DNA of 61,446 nt from an uncultured Prevotella sp. (GTDB taxonomy: Bacteria > Bacteroidota > Bacteroidia > Bacteroidales > Bacteroidaceae): assembly GCA_947169685.1 (NCBI GenBank), contig CAMVQS010000005.1:1-61446 (forward strand), in the 5' to 3' direction. How positions within the stretch are numbered: position 1 is the stretch's first letter; the number at the start of each line of letters is the position of its first letter. The notes below the pieces were generated by a model. The model saw only the letters and a list, made by a program, of their open reading frames with translations, ran no database searches and had not been told where the DNA came from. Position numbers and translations under genes: made by a program. Positions 15,628 through 25,946 of the stretch are shown in pieces.

Positions 15628-16839
15628 TTATAGTTTTGCTATCCACTCCGCGATGTCCTTCAGCACCTCCTCTGAGAAGGTCTCCTCAATCTGTCCGTAT
15701 TCGCCGGGCATGCCCGTCGTGCAATGCTGGAACAGGTGGTTCATGTTGTCATAGGCCTTGAGGCAGTTCTTCTTGTTCTTAGGCAACAGTCGGCGCAGGG
15801 CACCGAGGTTCATCTCGGCATCCACCTGTACGTCCTTCTTGCCGTTGACCGCCAGGACGGGACACTTTGTGTTGCGGATGTTGTCCGAGGGGTCGTAGCT
15901 CATGAAGTAGTTGAGCCATGCGTTGTGCTGGGCAGCAATGGTCTCGCGTACCTTCTCCATTGTCAGTTCCTGTCCGGCCGGGTTGCCCAACTGCATCTGC
16001 TTCAGCAGAATGGAGTCACCGCAGACACCAGGTCCTGCCAAACTGACAATGAAATCGACCTTCTTTTGTGCACCCAGCATGAAAGCGATGAGTCCGCCCT
16101 CGCTATGGCCAATGACTCCCACCTTCTTGAACCGCTTATCTTTACGTAGGAAATCAATGCCGGCAGCAGCATCACGGGCAAAGTCCTCACTGGTGGCATT
16201 GGCCACGTCACCACCCACAGACTGCCCCGTGGCACGGTCGTCATAGCGGAGGGTAGCAATGCCGTGACGTGCCAGATAATCGGCTATGACAGCAAAGGGC
16301 CTGTGGCCCATCAGCTCCTCGTCGCGGTTCTGCTGTCCGCTGCCAGAAACCATGATAAGCACGGTCTTGGCACCTGCAGGCACAGAGAGCGTTCCTGCCA
16401 GCGTGGCGCTGTCCGCTTCGTTGCGGAACGTCACCTCCTCGGTCGGATAAGGCAATGGAGCTGTAACGGCCTGCGGACGGCGACGCTCCAACGTCCCCGC
16501 CTTCAGGTTCAGGGGCAGCGAGAAGCCTGCCTGCTTGAACGTGCCCTGCAGCTCGTCACCCACCAGTCGTCCCTGATAGGAGGCTCGCAGCATCGCAACA
16601 CTGACGGCTACGGAGTCTTTCGAGAGAAAGTCAACCTTGGCCGGAATCTTCTGGTCTGTCTGGTCAGGACTCTCCATCGTAGCAGTTCCATCGTCGGCTA
16701 TATTCAGTACAATGGTCAGTTTAGTCAGTCCTGCGTTCAGTTTTCCTACGAAGGAACCATTTAGGCTCTGCGCGTTGATTGTCGATGCCGTCAGCAATGC
16801 TACGGCACCCAACATGAACTGTTTGATGTTCTTATTCAT
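15628..16839 (-). CDS. Secreted alpha/beta-hydrolase family protein
   Basis: The protein has 403 residues. A signal peptide occupies about residues 1-23 (MLGAVALLTASTINAQ with cleavage after AQ). It is followed by a beta-rich N-terminal domain (about 25-130) and an alpha/beta-hydrolase domain. The nucleophile elbow is GHSEGG, preceded by the oxyanion region VSGSGQQNRDEE, and a late DNMNHLF segment offers the catalytic His. Related Bacteroidetes proteins are annotated as S9-like or prolyl-oligopeptidase-type esterases; the substrate is unknown. It is the first gene of a two-gene minus-strand operon with the epimerase. Confidence 0.88.
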   Translation of the reverse strand: MNKNIKQFMLGAVALLTASTINAQSLNGSFVGKLNAGLTKLTIVLNIADDGTATMESPDQTDQKIPAKVDFLSKDSVAVSVAMLRASYQGRLVGDELQGTFKQAGFSLPLNLKAGTLERRRPQAVTAPLPYPTEEVTFRNEADSATLAGTLSVPAGAKTVLIMVSGSGQQNRDEELMGHRPFAVIADYLARHGIATLRYDDRATGQSVGGDVANATSEDFARDAAAGIDFLRKDKRFKKVGVIGHSEGGLIAFMLGAQKKVDFIVSLAGPGVCGDSILLKQMQLGNPAGQELTMEKVRETIAAQHNAWLNYFMSYDPSDNIRNTKCPVLAVNGKKDVQVDAEMNLGALRRLLPKNKKNCLKAYDNMNHLFQHCTTGMPGEYGQIEETFSEEVLKDIAEWIAKL

Positions 16840-16861
16840 TATTGTATGATTGACATTCTCG

Positions 16862-16869
16862 CAAAGGTA
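16862..16869 (-). promoter_or_regulatory. -7 element for the hydrolase-epimerase operon
   Basis: CAAAGGTA on the plus strand reads TACCTTTG on the minus strand, 23 bases upstream of the hydrolase start. A good -33 element is not evident. Confidence 0.6.
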
Positions 16870-16983
16870 AATAGTTTATTCCTTTCTGCAATATGTCACC
16901 AAGAAACATTAACAACGATTAACATTGCGAACAAAGAAATCGCTTTCTATTCGACATCAAATAAGAAAAAACTCAAGATTCTC

Positions 16984-17014
16984 TTGGTTATTTGCATACT
17001 TATTTGTACCTTTG
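16984..17014 (+). promoter_or_regulatory. Promoter of mnmA
   Basis: TTG at 16984-16986 and TACCTTTG at 17007-17014 are 20 bases apart. The start codon at 17023 lies only 8 bases after the -7 element, so the transcript should be almost leaderless. Confidence 0.7.
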
Positions 17015-17022
17015 ACCCCAAC

Positions 17023-18129
17023 ATGAAGAAAGAAGAAATTGATGGAAAGCGGATTGCTGTACTGTTGTCGGGTGGCGTTGACTCGGCAGTCGTGGTACAC
17101 CAGCTGGTAGAGCTGGGACTGAAGCCAGACTGCTTCTACATCAAGATTGGCCCAGAGGAAGAGGAGGAATGGGACTGCTCCAGCGAAGAGGATATGGAGA
17201 TGGCGACAGCCGTTGCCCATAAATATGGTTGCCGACTGGAGGTCGTCGATTGCCACCGAGAGTACTGGGACCAAGTGACGCGCTACACCATGGAGAAGGT
17301 ACGTGCTGGACTGACGCCCAATCCTGACGTGATGTGCAACCGCCTCATCAAGTTCGGAGCCTTCAACGAAAAGCAAGGCAAGGACTACGACCTCATTGCC
17401 ACCGGCCACTACGCTACAACAGAGGAAGAGAACATTGAGGAATTTGTAAATTGTAAATTGTCAAATCGTAAATTGAAATGGCTTTGCACCAGCCCTGACC
17501 CTGTAAAGGACCAGACGGACTTTCTGGCACAGATATACGATTGGCAACTCAAGAAAGCCCTATTCCCCATCGGACACATGATGAAGGACGAGGTGCGCCA
17601 GATAGCCGAGCGCGAACATCTGATCAACGCCAAGCGCAAGGACTCGCAGGGCATCTGCTTCCTGGGAAAAATCAACTACAACGACTACCTGCGCCGCTAT
17701 CTGGGCGAGCAGCCTGGCGACGTAGTGGAGTTGGAGACTGGGAGAAAAATCGGGCAACATAAGGGGCTGTGGTTCCATACCATCGGCCAGCGCCATGGGC
17801 TGGGTTTCGGCGGCGGTCCGTGGTTTGCCGTCAAGAAGGAAATGGCGGAGAACGTGCTCTACGTGAGCCACGGCTACGACCCTAAGACAGCCTACAAACA
17901 GACATTCAAGGTGCACGACCTGCACTGGCTGACAGCAGCGCCCGACAGCGAGGCCATCTGCTTCAAGATACGCCACACGCCAGAATTCCACAGTGGTAGG
18001 CTGGTAAAGGATGACGGTTGGCGGGTGGAGAGCGACAAGCCCATACACGGCGTAGCACCAGGACAGTTCTGTGTCATCTACGACAAGGACCATCATCGCT
18101 GTTACGGCTCTGCCGAAATCACCATATAA
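17023..18129 (+). CDS. mnmA: tRNA-specific 2-thiouridylase MnmA
   Basis: The protein has 368 residues from the ATG at 17023. The longer frame starting at 16846 would run through the promoter and is not used. MnmA makes the 2-thio group of wobble uridine 34 in Lys, Glu and Gln tRNAs. Visible marks are the ATP-binding SGGVDS, the catalytic Cys in PDVMCNRLIKFG, ATGHYA, and the second Cys in GICFLG. A stretch of about 12 residues (about 140-151, VNCKLSNRKLK) in the loop after ATGHYA is encoded by a heptamer tandem array. It is absent from the usual family pattern. Two sensor kinases follow after 25 bases. Confidence 0.95.
   Translation: MKKEEIDGKRIAVLLSGGVDSAVVVHQLVELGLKPDCFYIKIGPEEEEEWDCSSEEDMEMATAVAHKYGCRLEVVDCHREYWDQVTRYTMEKVRAGLTPNPDVMCNRLIKFGAFNEKQGKDYDLIATGHYATTEEENIEEFVNCKLSNRKLKWLCTSPDPVKDQTDFLAQIYDWQLKKALFPIGHMMKDEVRQIAEREHLINAKRKDSQGICFLGKINYNDYLRRYLGEQPGDVVELETGRKIGQHKGLWFHTIGQRHGLGFGGGPWFAVKKEMAENVLYVSHGYDPKTAYKQTFKVHDLHWLTAAPDSEAICFKIRHTPEFHSGRLVKDDGWRVESDKPIHGVAPGQFCVIYDKDHHRCYGSAEITI
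17441..17475 (+). repeat. Heptamer tandem array inside mnmA
   Basis: Units close to ATTGTAA are repeated four to five times, in frame, within the MnmA coding sequence. The same unit type appears in intergenic DNA at 33822-33855. Confidence 0.75.
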
Positions 18130-18154
18130 AAGATATTGACGAAACTGAAAGCCT

Positions 18155-20224
18155 ATGACAGACATTCTCCCGTTTGCAAGTCTTGTACTTAACGCCTCAC
18201 TTCCATCGTTTACCACGATGCTTTGGACAGCCCTCATCATCGTCTTGGTAAGCACATTGGCGTTGGCGCTCTATGACCGTCTGTATCGTAAGATGGAAAA
18301 GCGCGAAATGGGGTTTGTACATGCTGCCAACAACCGACTGTCGCTGATTCTGAAGGTTGACAACACCCGAGTATGGACCTACGACGTAGCCACGCGCAGA
18401 TATCAGCGAATGAACGAGGATGGTGCATTCGACAGCACAGAATTCACACCTATTGACTTCTCACGATTCTTCGACCGTGACGACTTCGAGGAGCTGCGCA
18501 ACGAGATATTTGCCATCCGCGACGGAAAGAAAGAAAGCGTAACGCTACAGATGCGAGGCCCAACGACAGCTGCCGGCATCAAACAGCAACGCTTCGAGGT
18601 GAAGGTTTCCGTACAGCATCGTGACGAGGACGGCAATCCTACCACCATCATTGGCTCACAACGTGACATTACCGACGAGAAACAGCAACGGGAACGAGAA
18701 CGCGAGGAGCTCATCAACTACCAGACGGTATTCAACTCGTCGCTCGTGGACATGGCCTACTACGACGAAGACGGCATACTGACAGACATCAACGAGCGGT
18801 CGGCAGCCTCGTTCCGCATCAAGGACAAGCAGGCACTCATTGACTCAGGCCAGCACATCAGCGAGATGACCGGCTTCGTCGATATTAACTTCAATACGGT
18901 TAACACCATCCACTGCACAACCATGATGGACATGGAGCAGTTGGAAGAAGAGGGTCGTAAGGGCGAGGGCGTAGAACTGGAAGGCAAGATGTACTATGAG
19001 ACGATGCTCTACCCCGTCCGCGACGAGCAGGGCGAATTGCTGGGCATGTTCATGGAGGGACGTGACATCACGGAGATGGTGGAGACGTTCAGGCTACAGG
19101 AACAGTCGATGAAGGAGCTAATGGAGACCACCATGCAGGTAAAAGACTACATCGAAAACATCAACTTAGCTCTGCAAATGGCCGAATGCCGCATCATGAA
19201 CTACCTGCCGGATTCCCACACGCTACAGATAACCAGCGACCTGAACAAACCCCAGCACAACCTGTCGCAGATACGTGCAATAGACTGCATTGACGAGTCG
19301 CAGCGAAAGACTGCACGTCGGCTGCTACACCAAATGGATCACCGTCGTCTGAAGAACGTGGATGCTCGCCTGAAAACCATTTTCCAAGAACAAGACGGAC
19401 AGAACACATGGCTCTACTTCAACGGTATTCCCATGCATGACGAGGGAGGACATATCACCCACTACTTCGGACTGAGCCGTAATGACACCAAGCTTGTACA
19501 AACGGAAATGAAATTAAGGAGCGAGACGCTAAAGGCACTGGAGGCCGAGAAGCTGAAAAATACGTTCCTGCTCAACATGAGCTACGAGATACGCACGCCC
19601 CTGACTTCCGTACTGGGTTTTGCAGAGCTGTTTGAAAAGCAGCATGATGAAAAGGACGAGCAAGTCTTTGTGAACGAAATTAAGATGAACTCCAACACCT
19701 TGTTAGCGCTGGTCAACGACATTCTCTACCTCTCACGCATTGATGCCCACATGATTGAACCGAAGGTGGCGCCCGCAGATTTCGCGTCTTCGTTTGTTGC
19801 CCACTGTCACATAGGCTGGAGCAGCAACACCAAGCCAGAGATTAAGACCATCGTGGAGAATCCTTATGAGCACCTGGAAGTTATCATAGATGAAGAGTTG
19901 CTGGGCAAGGTCATCGAAATGCTGACAGGCAATGCCATCTACTACACCAACGAAGGTATGGTACGTGCCAAGTACGAGTACCGCCTGGGCGCACTTAACA
20001 TCACCATTGAGGACACGGGCATTGGCATCGCCCCTGATGTGTTACCTCACATCTTTGAACGCTTCAACCGCGATCAGAATGAGAAACAATGTGGCACAGG
20101 GCTCGTACTGCCCATTATCAAAGGACTGGTGGAGCTGATGGGTGGTACCATCGATTTCATGTCGGAGTTGGGCAAAGGCACTACCGTGTGGGTCAGCATA
20201 CCTTGTGAACTTGTCAAAAAGTAA
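18155..20224 (+). CDS. PAS-domain sensor kinase lacking the phospho-acceptor histidine
   Basis: This 689-residue protein has one membrane helix near the N-terminus (about 22-42) and at least two PAS-like domains (about 60-170 and 190-310, each followed by a GSQRDITDEK or MEGRDITEM junction). A third PAS-like region precedes a dimerisation segment and an ATPase domain. The H-box reads NMSYEIRTPL, with Tyr477 in place of the phosphorylated His. The ATP site is largely present (GNAIYYT, EDTGIGI, FERF, GTGLVLPI), although the second Gly of the G2 box is Val. It is therefore a likely pseudo-kinase, perhaps a partner of the canonical kinase encoded 18 bases downstream. Confidence 0.88.
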   Translation: MTDILPFASLVLNASLPSFTTMLWTALIIVLVSTLALALYDRLYRKMEKREMGFVHAANNRLSLILKVDNTRVWTYDVATRRYQRMNEDGAFDSTEFTPIDFSRFFDRDDFEELRNEIFAIRDGKKESVTLQMRGPTTAAGIKQQRFEVKVSVQHRDEDGNPTTIIGSQRDITDEKQQREREREELINYQTVFNSSLVDMAYYDEDGILTDINERSAASFRIKDKQALIDSGQHISEMTGFVDINFNTVNTIHCTTMMDMEQLEEEGRKGEGVELEGKMYYETMLYPVRDEQGELLGMFMEGRDITEMVETFRLQEQSMKELMETTMQVKDYIENINLALQMAECRIMNYLPDSHTLQITSDLNKPQHNLSQIRAIDCIDESQRKTARRLLHQMDHRRLKNVDARLKTIFQEQDGQNTWLYFNGIPMHDEGGHITHYFGLSRNDTKLVQTEMKLRSETLKALEAEKLKNTFLLNMSYEIRTPLTSVLGFAELFEKQHDEKDEQVFVNEIKMNSNTLLALVNDILYLSRIDAHMIEPKVAPADFASSFVAHCHIGWSSNTKPEIKTIVENPYEHLEVIIDEELLGKVIEMLTGNAIYYTNEGMVRAKYEYRLGALNITIEDTGIGIAPDVLPHIFERFNRDQNEKQCGTGLVLPIIKGLVELMGGTIDFMSELGKGTTVWVSIPCELVKK

Positions 20225-20242
20225 AAAAGGAGGACAGCAGTT

Positions 20243-22273
<2,031 letters not shown>

Positions 22274-22284
22274 ACGAAGTCATC

Positions 22285-22414
22285 ATGAAGAAGACTGTTC
22301 TCTCCATACTGCTGTTCTCCCTCTTGACACTTACAGGCAGCGCACAGCAAGAACATTCACGAAGACACCCTGCAAGCAGGAATAAACTTTGCCATGAAAG
22401 ATTGCCAAGTATGA
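22285..22414 (+). pseudogene. Frameshifted remnant of a small secreted protein gene
   Basis: The ATG at 22285 starts a clear signal peptide (KKTVLSILLFSLLTLTGSAQ). After about 25 residues the frame that looks protein-like shifts by one base to NIHEDTLQAGINFAMKDCQV and then a stop at 22412-22414. In the original frame the reading continues as low-complexity residues to 22479. A one-base indel and a lost 3' part are the simplest explanation. It lies 11 bases after the kinase gene. Confidence 0.55.
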
Positions 22415-22542
22415 CAGGTACCAGGTTCACGTCAAGTCTCGAAGTCCTGGGTGGGAGTCTATTAAAGGGGACAGAATAGAGTCAAATTTGTCCAAAACGA
22501 AAAATATTCCGCCAAAAGCGGTGATTTTCTCAGATTTATGCT

Positions 22543-22550
22543 TACCTTTG
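22543..22550 (+). promoter_or_regulatory. -7 element for the Sel1-repeat gene
   Basis: TACCTTTG lies 141 bases before the start codon at 22692, giving an unusually long leader for this genome. The -33 region is only T-rich. Confidence 0.6.
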
Positions 22551-22582
22551 CCATGTCATTGATGATTTTACTTGTCTTGATT

Positions 22583-22677
22583 TGCAGCACTAGGGTAAGT
22601 GAAAAACTGACATGACCAAATCCTGAGCATCCTTTTTACTCAGGTGCTTATAAAGAAAGTTTAACTAAAGTGCTGCA
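22583..22677 (+). promoter_or_regulatory. Structured 5' leader of the Sel1-repeat gene
   Basis: TGCAGCACT (22583-22591) pairs perfectly with AGTGCTGCA (22669-22677), closing a domain of about 95 bases. Inside it, CCTGAG (22622-22627) pairs with CTCAGG (22639-22644). The closing helix ends 14 bases before the start codon, where it could affect ribosome access. No known riboswitch class was recognised. Confidence 0.45.
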
Positions 22678-22691
22678 GAATTTAGGTAACT

Positions 22692-23504
22692 ATGAAAAAA
22701 AACTCCTTCCAAATGAAAATCATCACACTTGCTACGTTGCTGGCTTTGGTGATGTTATGTCCAATATCTGCATGGTCGCAGGCAAGTAAATATAAGGCTG
22801 CAGCTGACGCTGGCGATGCTAATGCTCAGTATCAGTTGGGGATATGCTATTTTGATGGTAATGGCGTAGCGAAGAATGAAACAATGGCAGTCGCGTGGTG
22901 GCAGAAGGCTGCCGCGCAGGGACTTGTCCTGGCACAATATAATCTGGGACTGTGCTATTATAAGGGTATTGGTACTACTCAGGACTATTCCAAGGCCGTG
23001 GAGTGGTGGAGCAAGTCGGCTGAGCAAGGATATGCTATGGCACAGTTTAATCTGGGCGTATGCATTGAAAAGGGGATTGGTGTAACCGCAAATAAGCCTC
23101 TTGGCGTGGAATGGTATCGTAAGTCGGCCGAACAAGGATATGTTGAAGCACAATATAGTTTGGCCATATGCTATTATAACAGTATTGGTGTGTCACAGGA
23201 TGTGGCACTGGCAGAGAAATGGTTTCGCTTGGCTGCTATGCAAGGACATGCTCAGGCACAATATAATCTGGGCGTATGCTATGAACATGGGATTGGGGTA
23301 AGTAAGGACTATTCCAAGGCCGTGGAATGGTATCGCAAGTCGGCCGAGCAAGGGTGTGCCGATGGTCAATTTAATCTTGGTGTATGCTATTACAATGGTA
23401 CGGGTGTGACCAAGGACAATGTGCAGACCGTGAAATTGTGGAAGAAAGCTGCCGCACAGGGACATGCTTCTGCAATGGAATATCTAAGGAGACTTGGGTT
23501 GTAA
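22692..23504 (+). CDS. Secreted Sel1-repeat protein
   Basis: The protein has 270 residues. A signal peptide covers about residues 1-30 (ends near AWSQA). It is followed by about six Sel1-like repeats of 36 residues with the pattern A..G...AQYNLG.CY..G.GV..D...A..WW.KAA.QG. Such alpha/alpha superhelices bind protein or peptide partners, often in the cell envelope. The repeats are similar to each other at the DNA level, so copy number may vary between strains. The gene is alone behind a long structured leader, and a hairpin follows the stop. The partner is unknown. Confidence 0.9.
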   Translation: MKKNSFQMKIITLATLLALVMLCPISAWSQASKYKAAADAGDANAQYQLGICYFDGNGVAKNETMAVAWWQKAAAQGLVLAQYNLGLCYYKGIGTTQDYSKAVEWWSKSAEQGYAMAQFNLGVCIEKGIGVTANKPLGVEWYRKSAEQGYVEAQYSLAICYYNSIGVSQDVALAEKWFRLAAMQGHAQAQYNLGVCYEHGIGVSKDYSKAVEWYRKSAEQGCADGQFNLGVCYYNGTGVTKDNVQTVKLWKKAAAQGHASAMEYLRRLGL

Positions 23505-23513
23505 CACCTGCGA

Positions 23514-23555
23514 CAGGTTCCTGTCATCGGCGGTGCAAGTGATAACAGGAACCTG
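23514..23555 (+). terminator. Hairpin after the Sel1-repeat gene
   Basis: A 15-bp inverted repeat with one mismatch (23514-23528 with 23541-23555) has a 12-base loop. It lacks a T-run directly after it, so it may be a palindromic repeat rather than a classical terminator. Confidence 0.5.
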
Positions 23556-23616
23556 ATGACAGAGACCTAGTACCTGTCACATCAATCTTGTCCTTTTATT
23601 CAAAACATAAACATAG

Positions 23617-23838
23617 TTACTCCTTCTTTCTGGTCAGAAATAGCGTAAGAGGAACGCCGATAACGATGATGGCAATACCAAGATACTTCAGCAAGTTGCC
23701 AATACCTTCTCCATCACCAGAGCGCATGATATCGCCAAAGATGAAGGCACCCAGACCTAAAAGAATCAGCACTAAGGGCAACAGCACCACAATGCAAATC
23801 ACAATAATCAGAATGTTTCTCGTTTTCTTTTCCATCAT
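23617..23838 (-). CDS. Small membrane protein
   Basis: This 73-residue protein has two predicted membrane helices, about 8-30 (ILIIVICIVVLLPLVLILLGLGAF) and 47-66 (LLKYLGIAIIVIGVPLTLFL). Basic residues lie at both ends (MEKKTR and RKKE), as expected for a hairpin membrane protein. An overlapping plus-strand frame is rejected because it lacks these features. It follows the gene at 23861 after 22 bases on the minus strand. The function is unknown. Confidence 0.6.
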   Translation of the reverse strand: MMEKKTRNILIIVICIVVLLPLVLILLGLGAFIFGDIMRSGDGEGIGNLLKYLGIAIIVIGVPLTLFLTRKKE

Positions 23839-23860
23839 ATATTTTCTAATTAGTTAAGTA

Positions 23861-24298
23861 TCACTTTTCGCTATTTTTAGATGAGCGCTGACCAATGCCA
23901 TACTCACGCTTTTTCTTTGCATAATTCTGTTCATCGATGGTCGTATATGTCAAGGGAAAGCTGTTATTTCCGCTTGGATACGACGGCACGAAGATAATGT
24001 TTCTATCGTTCTCTCCCATAATGTAAAGAACATTAACCCACGATGAAATACTGGGGTTTGTAGCATAGAATATGACATTTTTCCCCATCATATTCACTTC
24101 AATATCATAGTGACATGACATACTACCAGTCTTTACCATGCACTCGCTCTTCTCTTTCGAAACCACAATTAGGCACTTCAGGTTTTGGGCTATAGTATTA
24201 TACGAACATTCCATCACTAGCTCCTGTGCACAAATGTGCGTCGAGGGTACTAACGACAGGATGAATGCTGCTAATAGGATTTTTACTTTTGTTTTCAT
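23861..24298 (-). CDS. Small secreted protein with WG-cluster-type signal peptide
   Basis: The protein has 145 residues. The signal peptide (KTKVKILLAAFILSLVPSTHICAQ) is nearly the same as those of the WG-repeat proteins encoded 1.5-5 kb downstream, but the mature part has no WG repeat. It is beta-rich, with CSYNTIAQNLKCLIVV, a Cys-containing turn and a basic C-terminus. No family was recognised. It is the first gene of a two-gene minus-strand unit with its own promoter. Confidence 0.7.
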   Translation of the reverse strand: MKTKVKILLAAFILSLVPSTHICAQELVMECSYNTIAQNLKCLIVVSKEKSECMVKTGSMSCHYDIEVNMMGKNVIFYATNPSISSWVNVLYIMGENDRNIIFVPSYPSGNNSFPLTYTTIDEQNYAKKKREYGIGQRSSKNSEK

Positions 24299-24321
24299 AA
24301 GCCGACTTAGTTAATCTGCCA

Positions 24322-24352
24322 CAAAGATAAAGAAAATAAACGAAAGTGCAAA
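24322..24352 (-). promoter_or_regulatory. Minus-strand promoter for the 24298 gene
   Basis: On the minus strand TTTG (24349-24352) and TATCTTTG (24322-24329) are 19 bases apart, 23 bases before the start codon. Confidence 0.7.
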
Positions 24353-24413
24353 ACTTTTGGATGATTTATTTTTGCAACAATTTACGACAAGATTAGTAAT
24401 TATTCGAAAATAA

Positions 24414-24445
24414 TTTGTATATATGAAGATTTATTAGTAGTTTTG
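24414..24445 (+). promoter_or_regulatory. Promoter of the DUF3298-like gene
   Basis: TTTG at 24414-24417 and TAGTTTTG at 24438-24445 are 20 bases apart, 19 bases before the start codon at 24465. It is divergent from the promoter at 24322-24352. Confidence 0.7.
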
Positions 24446-24464
24446 CAAACAAAACCATTTTACT

Positions 24465-25298
24465 ATGAAGAAAACTATATTTATGATTGTAATGACCATG
24501 TTGGCCTTCATGGCATTACCCGTCAATGCACAAGAGAGCGTTTTACGTACACTGAACGTAAGCAAGCAGGTTAAACCAGATAGGAACCACCCGCTCACCA
24601 AACAGTATGAAGGTTTCTTCACTTATTACATCCGTTTGAATCTGCCAGATATTGACAAGGTACCCCAAGCCTACAAAAGGGCATTAACAGCTGTACGCGA
24701 CACTGTCATAAGTAAAGCGACGGGAATACAATACCAGAAAGGGGACAAAAACTATCAGAAACTTATTGCCCTATTTGAGACGAAAATGCTCGACAACTTA
24801 GAGGAAATGATTGCCTTTATGGACGAATCAGAAAGAGACCGTTACAAACCTTTGTTCCAATGGTTGGTAGAATACTCTGGTCAGTTGAATGAAAGTGCAT
24901 CAGCTAATCCGATGGTTAGCGATATTCCTTTCTTCCAGTTTTTCTTAGAAAAGACTGAGTTTATAGGCAACAGCTGGTACAAGGTCTGCAATCTTGTCTT
25001 CGACTGCCACACTGGACAATTGCTGACCATCGAGGATTTGCTTGCCATGACGGAAGCAAACGAAAATGCCATAACAGAACTCATGAGAAAGGAATTTCGC
25101 ACACGTCATCCCCAAGGGACTGACTATGATTACCATGTCTATCCTAGTGCAAGCTTTGAGATATCAGAGCTGGGTATCAACTTTTACATCCCTACAGACG
25201 AGGTGACAGAGAACCAATTGGAATACGTCTTCGTGGATCGTGACGCCCTTAGGCCTTATGTCAAAAAAGGCAGTCTGCTTGATAAGTATTGGAAGTAA
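24465..25298 (+). CDS. Secreted DUF3298-like (RsiV-type) protein
   Basis: The protein has 277 residues. A signal peptide covers residues 1-22 (ends VNAQ). The mature part has an N-terminal alpha/beta region and a C-terminal segment with FDCHTGQLLTIEDLL, then FEISELGINFYIPTDEV. This matches the DUF3298/RsiV pattern (calcium-transport or anti-sigma-like lysozyme-binding fold). In Bacteroidetes such proteins are extracytoplasmic and of unknown role. The gene is single, with its own promoter, and ends at a bidirectional terminator facing the WG-repeat operon. Confidence 0.7.
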   Translation: MKKTIFMIVMTMLAFMALPVNAQESVLRTLNVSKQVKPDRNHPLTKQYEGFFTYYIRLNLPDIDKVPQAYKRALTAVRDTVISKATGIQYQKGDKNYQKLIALFETKMLDNLEEMIAFMDESERDRYKPLFQWLVEYSGQLNESASANPMVSDIPFFQFFLEKTEFIGNSWYKVCNLVFDCHTGQLLTIEDLLAMTEANENAITELMRKEFRTRHPQGTDYDYHVYPSASFEISELGINFYIPTDEVTENQLEYVFVDRDALRPYVKKGSLLDKYWK

Positions 25299-25316
25299 TT
25301 TATTGGCTGAAATAGT

Positions 25317-25352
25317 TTAACGGGATGCTCCAACAATGGATCATCCCGTTAA
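25317..25352. terminator. Bidirectional terminator between DUF3298-like gene and WG operon
   Basis: A perfect 11-bp inverted repeat (25317-25327 with 25342-25352) has a 14-base loop and lies between two convergent genes whose stops are 56 bases apart. Confidence 0.75.
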
Positions 25353-25354
25353 TC

Positions 25355-25936
25355 TTACTCTATTATCTTTCCCGTCTTGTCAATTTTATGCTTTTTCCCG
25401 TTGAAGTCCTCGACCTCAGCAAAGCCATTGATGAAAACCCCTGGATTTTTCCATCGGCAGGGACTGACTATTTTACCAGTCTTGTCGATAAAGCCCCACT
25501 TGTCTTTTGCATCCGCAACCCAAGCTATACCGTTCTCAAAATCCATTGCACGATACCACTGACAAGGAATAACCAATTTGCCAGTCTCGTCAACAAAACC
25601 GATCTTGCCGTTAGAGACCATAGCCAGACCCTCGATATAATCATTTTGAAATATCCACTTCTTATTAGCCGCTTGCTCCATTGCTGCCTGATCACGTCTT
25701 TTACGAGCCTCCTCCTGCTGTCGTTTCCGTTTCGCCGCAGCCTCACGCTCTTGCCGGGCCTTGCGTTCTGCAGGCGTTTCAATATGTCCTTGCGCACAGA
25801 CGTACACTGTGGGAGTCAGCGATAGTACAAAGGCTGCGATTAAGAAAGAGAAAAACAAACTTGTTCGTTTTTCCGAACGTGAGCAGGCTCGACTGCCGGT
25901 CAATACTGCCAATAGGATTTTTACAATGTTCTTCAT
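25355..25936 (-). CDS. Short WG-repeat secreted protein with disrupted signal peptide
   Basis: This 193-residue protein is the last gene of the WG operon. After the signal region comes a strongly charged coiled-coil-like linker (ETPAERKARQEREAAAKRKR), then about three WG repeats (KWGFIDKTGK.V.PC.W) and a final KIDKTGKIIE. Compared with its paralogue at 29135, about 24 residues rich in Arg, Ser and Lys are inserted after KILLAV. They are encoded by a palindromic element at 25838-25910. A second hydrophobic stretch (FFSFLIAAFVLSLTPTVYVCAQ) still gives a usable signal peptide. WG repeats are thought to form beta-propeller-like or solenoid surfaces; the ligand is unknown. Confidence 0.85.
   Translation of the reverse strand: MKNIVKILLAVLTGSRACSRSEKRTSLFFSFLIAAFVLSLTPTVYVCAQGHIETPAERKARQEREAAAKRKRQQEEARKRRDQAAMEQAANKKWIFQNDYIEGLAMVSNGKIGFVDETGKLVIPCQWYRAMDFENGIAWVADAKDKWGFIDKTGKIVSPCRWKNPGVFINGFAEVEDFNGKKHKIDKTGKIIE
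25838..25910. repeat. Palindromic element inserted in a signal-peptide coding region
   Basis: About 72 bases are present here and absent from the paralogue near 29655. The centre (25850-25873) is an imperfect palindrome of the form GAAAAAC...GTTTTTC, with one mismatch in the 12-base arms. The insertion is in frame (24 codons). It looks like a small dispersed palindromic repeat. Confidence 0.6.
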
Positions 25937-25946
25937 TATAGACTTA

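Noticed and set aside
16846..17022. N-terminal extension of MnmA by 59 residues
   Set aside because: The extension crosses the mnmA promoter and part of the divergent promoter region, and the family starts near the ATG at 17023.
22583..22677. TPP or cobalamin riboswitch in the Sel1 leader
   Set aside because: A CTGAG segment is present, but the other conserved TPP or B12 box sequences are missing.
23588..23857. Plus-strand frame over the small membrane protein
   Set aside because: The minus-strand product has a coherent two-helix membrane topology and operon spacing; the plus-strand one has neither.
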